Shown: in pieces, positions 63,148 to 64,000 of the stretch
Numbering within the stretch: the stretch's first letter is position 1
How the letters are laid out: the number at the start of each line of letters is the position of its first letter
NCBI GenBank assembly: GCA_018105865.1
Contig: CM030870.1
Location: 1,616,501-1,680,500 of the forward strand
Reading direction: 5' to 3'
Source of the DNA: Metaphire vulgaris
Lineage: Eukaryota; Annelida; Clitellata; Crassiclitellata; Megascolecidae
Length of the DNA stretch: 64,000 nt
The notes under the pieces: model-generated
The model's input: the letters and a program-made list of their open reading frames with translations, nothing else
Database searches by the model: none
Told to the model about the DNA's origin: nothing
Program-made: the position numbers and the translations under genes

Positions 63148-63502
63148 CCCCCCGCTCTTCACAAACGCCTTATTCGACAGCATTTCCTTGTTGCTCATCA
63201 ATGATAAATTTTTTATTTAAAACTGGCTGATCTCTAATGAATAGGTTTAATTTATAAGTGAGTACAACTTTCATATGATGCTATGACTGCATACAAACTT
63301 TGTGAATTGTAGTATATGTACATTGTATCCAGAAAAAGTAAGCCAACCGTTTTTAACTGTGTAACTTTCACAAATTTCTGAATAATTTCATGATATTTGA
63401 AGCGAATTATCTGAAGTTAATTGTCTACCAAGGAAACAACCATTTATTACTGTATATTTAGTTCTGCTTAAATACGATGACGTGAATTGACGTCATTTGA
63501 AG

Positions 63503-63735
63503 ATGGTGTTTACCGAAGAAGAAAAGCATTTATTTAAACGTTTTGCCTGTAGAAAAAATAGCTTTGAATCCTGTGAACAAGTTCTGGAAATATTCCCAAG
63601 AGAAATTTTATAACAATTGCTATAAACACACTGCTGATCGTGAAGAACTGAAGCAACGAATATGGGCCCAATCATCCCAATGGGAAAACCTGGATCACCT
63701 GCAATCCAACAGTGGCAGTTGGCCCTTGTCAGGGA
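63503..63735 (+). pseudogene. Internally deleted mariner-type transposase
   Basis: An ATG frame of 36 codons (MVFTEEEKHLFKRF) resembles the N-terminal helix-turn-helix start of mariner-like proteins; from about 63640 another frame reads EELKQRIWAQ and WENLDHL, resembling their C-terminus. The DDE core is gone. Confidence 0.55.
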
Positions 63736-63889
63736 TATTTTAACACCCCCCAATTTGAGGTCGACACACCAATATCTTTCTCTTTCCAAAGCGCGGGGGG
63801 CTCGAGCCTGAAGGCCTAATAAAAATTTGAACAAGTAGCTGCGTGTGTGGCACGCTTAGCTTTAGGATTTACAGTATTCTAGACTCTTG

Positions 63890-64000
63890 ACTCCGGGCGG
63901 GGGAAACTGACAAGGCCGGGGAGGAAGTCAGCTGGGGGCTGCTGTTAGTTGATGTAGTATGCCAAAATTTCCAGAGAGGAATTTGAAATTTCCGGGGGGA
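63890..64000. repeat. Inverted copy of 50283-50440, cut by the window end
   Basis: AGCTGGGGGCTGCTGTTAG and GATGTAGTATGCCAAAATTTCC mirror the earlier copy. Confidence 0.75.

Noticed and set aside
62951..62982. Exon 48 starting at the CCAG before GATGCACGG
   Set aside because: It would need a phase-2 upstream exon, but exon 47 ends in phase 0; the ACATTTCAG acceptor fits.

Overview
This is animal (metazoan) nuclear DNA: AT-rich, very transposon-rich, with one large split gene on the + strand. That gene is the orthologue of vertebrate CCDC162, recognised from remembered family motifs because no search could be run. I built 48 coding exons from the ATG at 9678 to the TGA at 63145-63147. They join in frame to 6,663 nt (2,220 residues plus stop), about 12% of the span. 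The repeat types suggest an invertebrate (5S- and tRNA-headed SINEs, CR1/L2-like and endonuclease-RT LINE tails, hAT, Harbinger-like and mariner elements), but I cannot name the species.

Layout. 1-9669 is upstream flank made mostly of transposon relics: a hAT MITE, a broken CR1-like reverse transcriptase, a tRNA-headed SINE inserted in older MITE sequence, a Ty3/gypsy integrase remnant with a possible short LTR, and two or more copies of a hAT family. No promoter was recognised. 9678-63147 is the CCDC162-like gene; nearly every long intron is filled with TEs, often nested. 63148-64000 holds the 3' flank, an internally deleted mariner-type transposase relic, and half of an inverted repeat whose partner lies at 50283-50440.

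The encoded protein starts with what I take to be the DUF4549-type N-terminal domain (about residues 1-150), continues as a long mostly helical body, and has a Lys/Glu/Arg-rich coiled-coil part (about residues 1,680-2,090) followed by a Ser/Thr/Pro-rich tail. Two introns (after exons 9 and 36) appear to use GC donors. The only exon with a poorly fixed boundary is exon 27, which also has a decayed partial copy downstream.

The most unusual signal is a roughly 25-bp module, GACCTTTTTTGCTTGTCAG or its reverse complement. It recurs more than 30 times inside at least five MITE families whose termini and target-site duplications differ (8-bp hAT-like versus 3-bp TTA). A second is a pair of SINE types, one with a 5S rRNA head and one with a tRNA head, that share a 3' body and a (TTTACC)-like tail.
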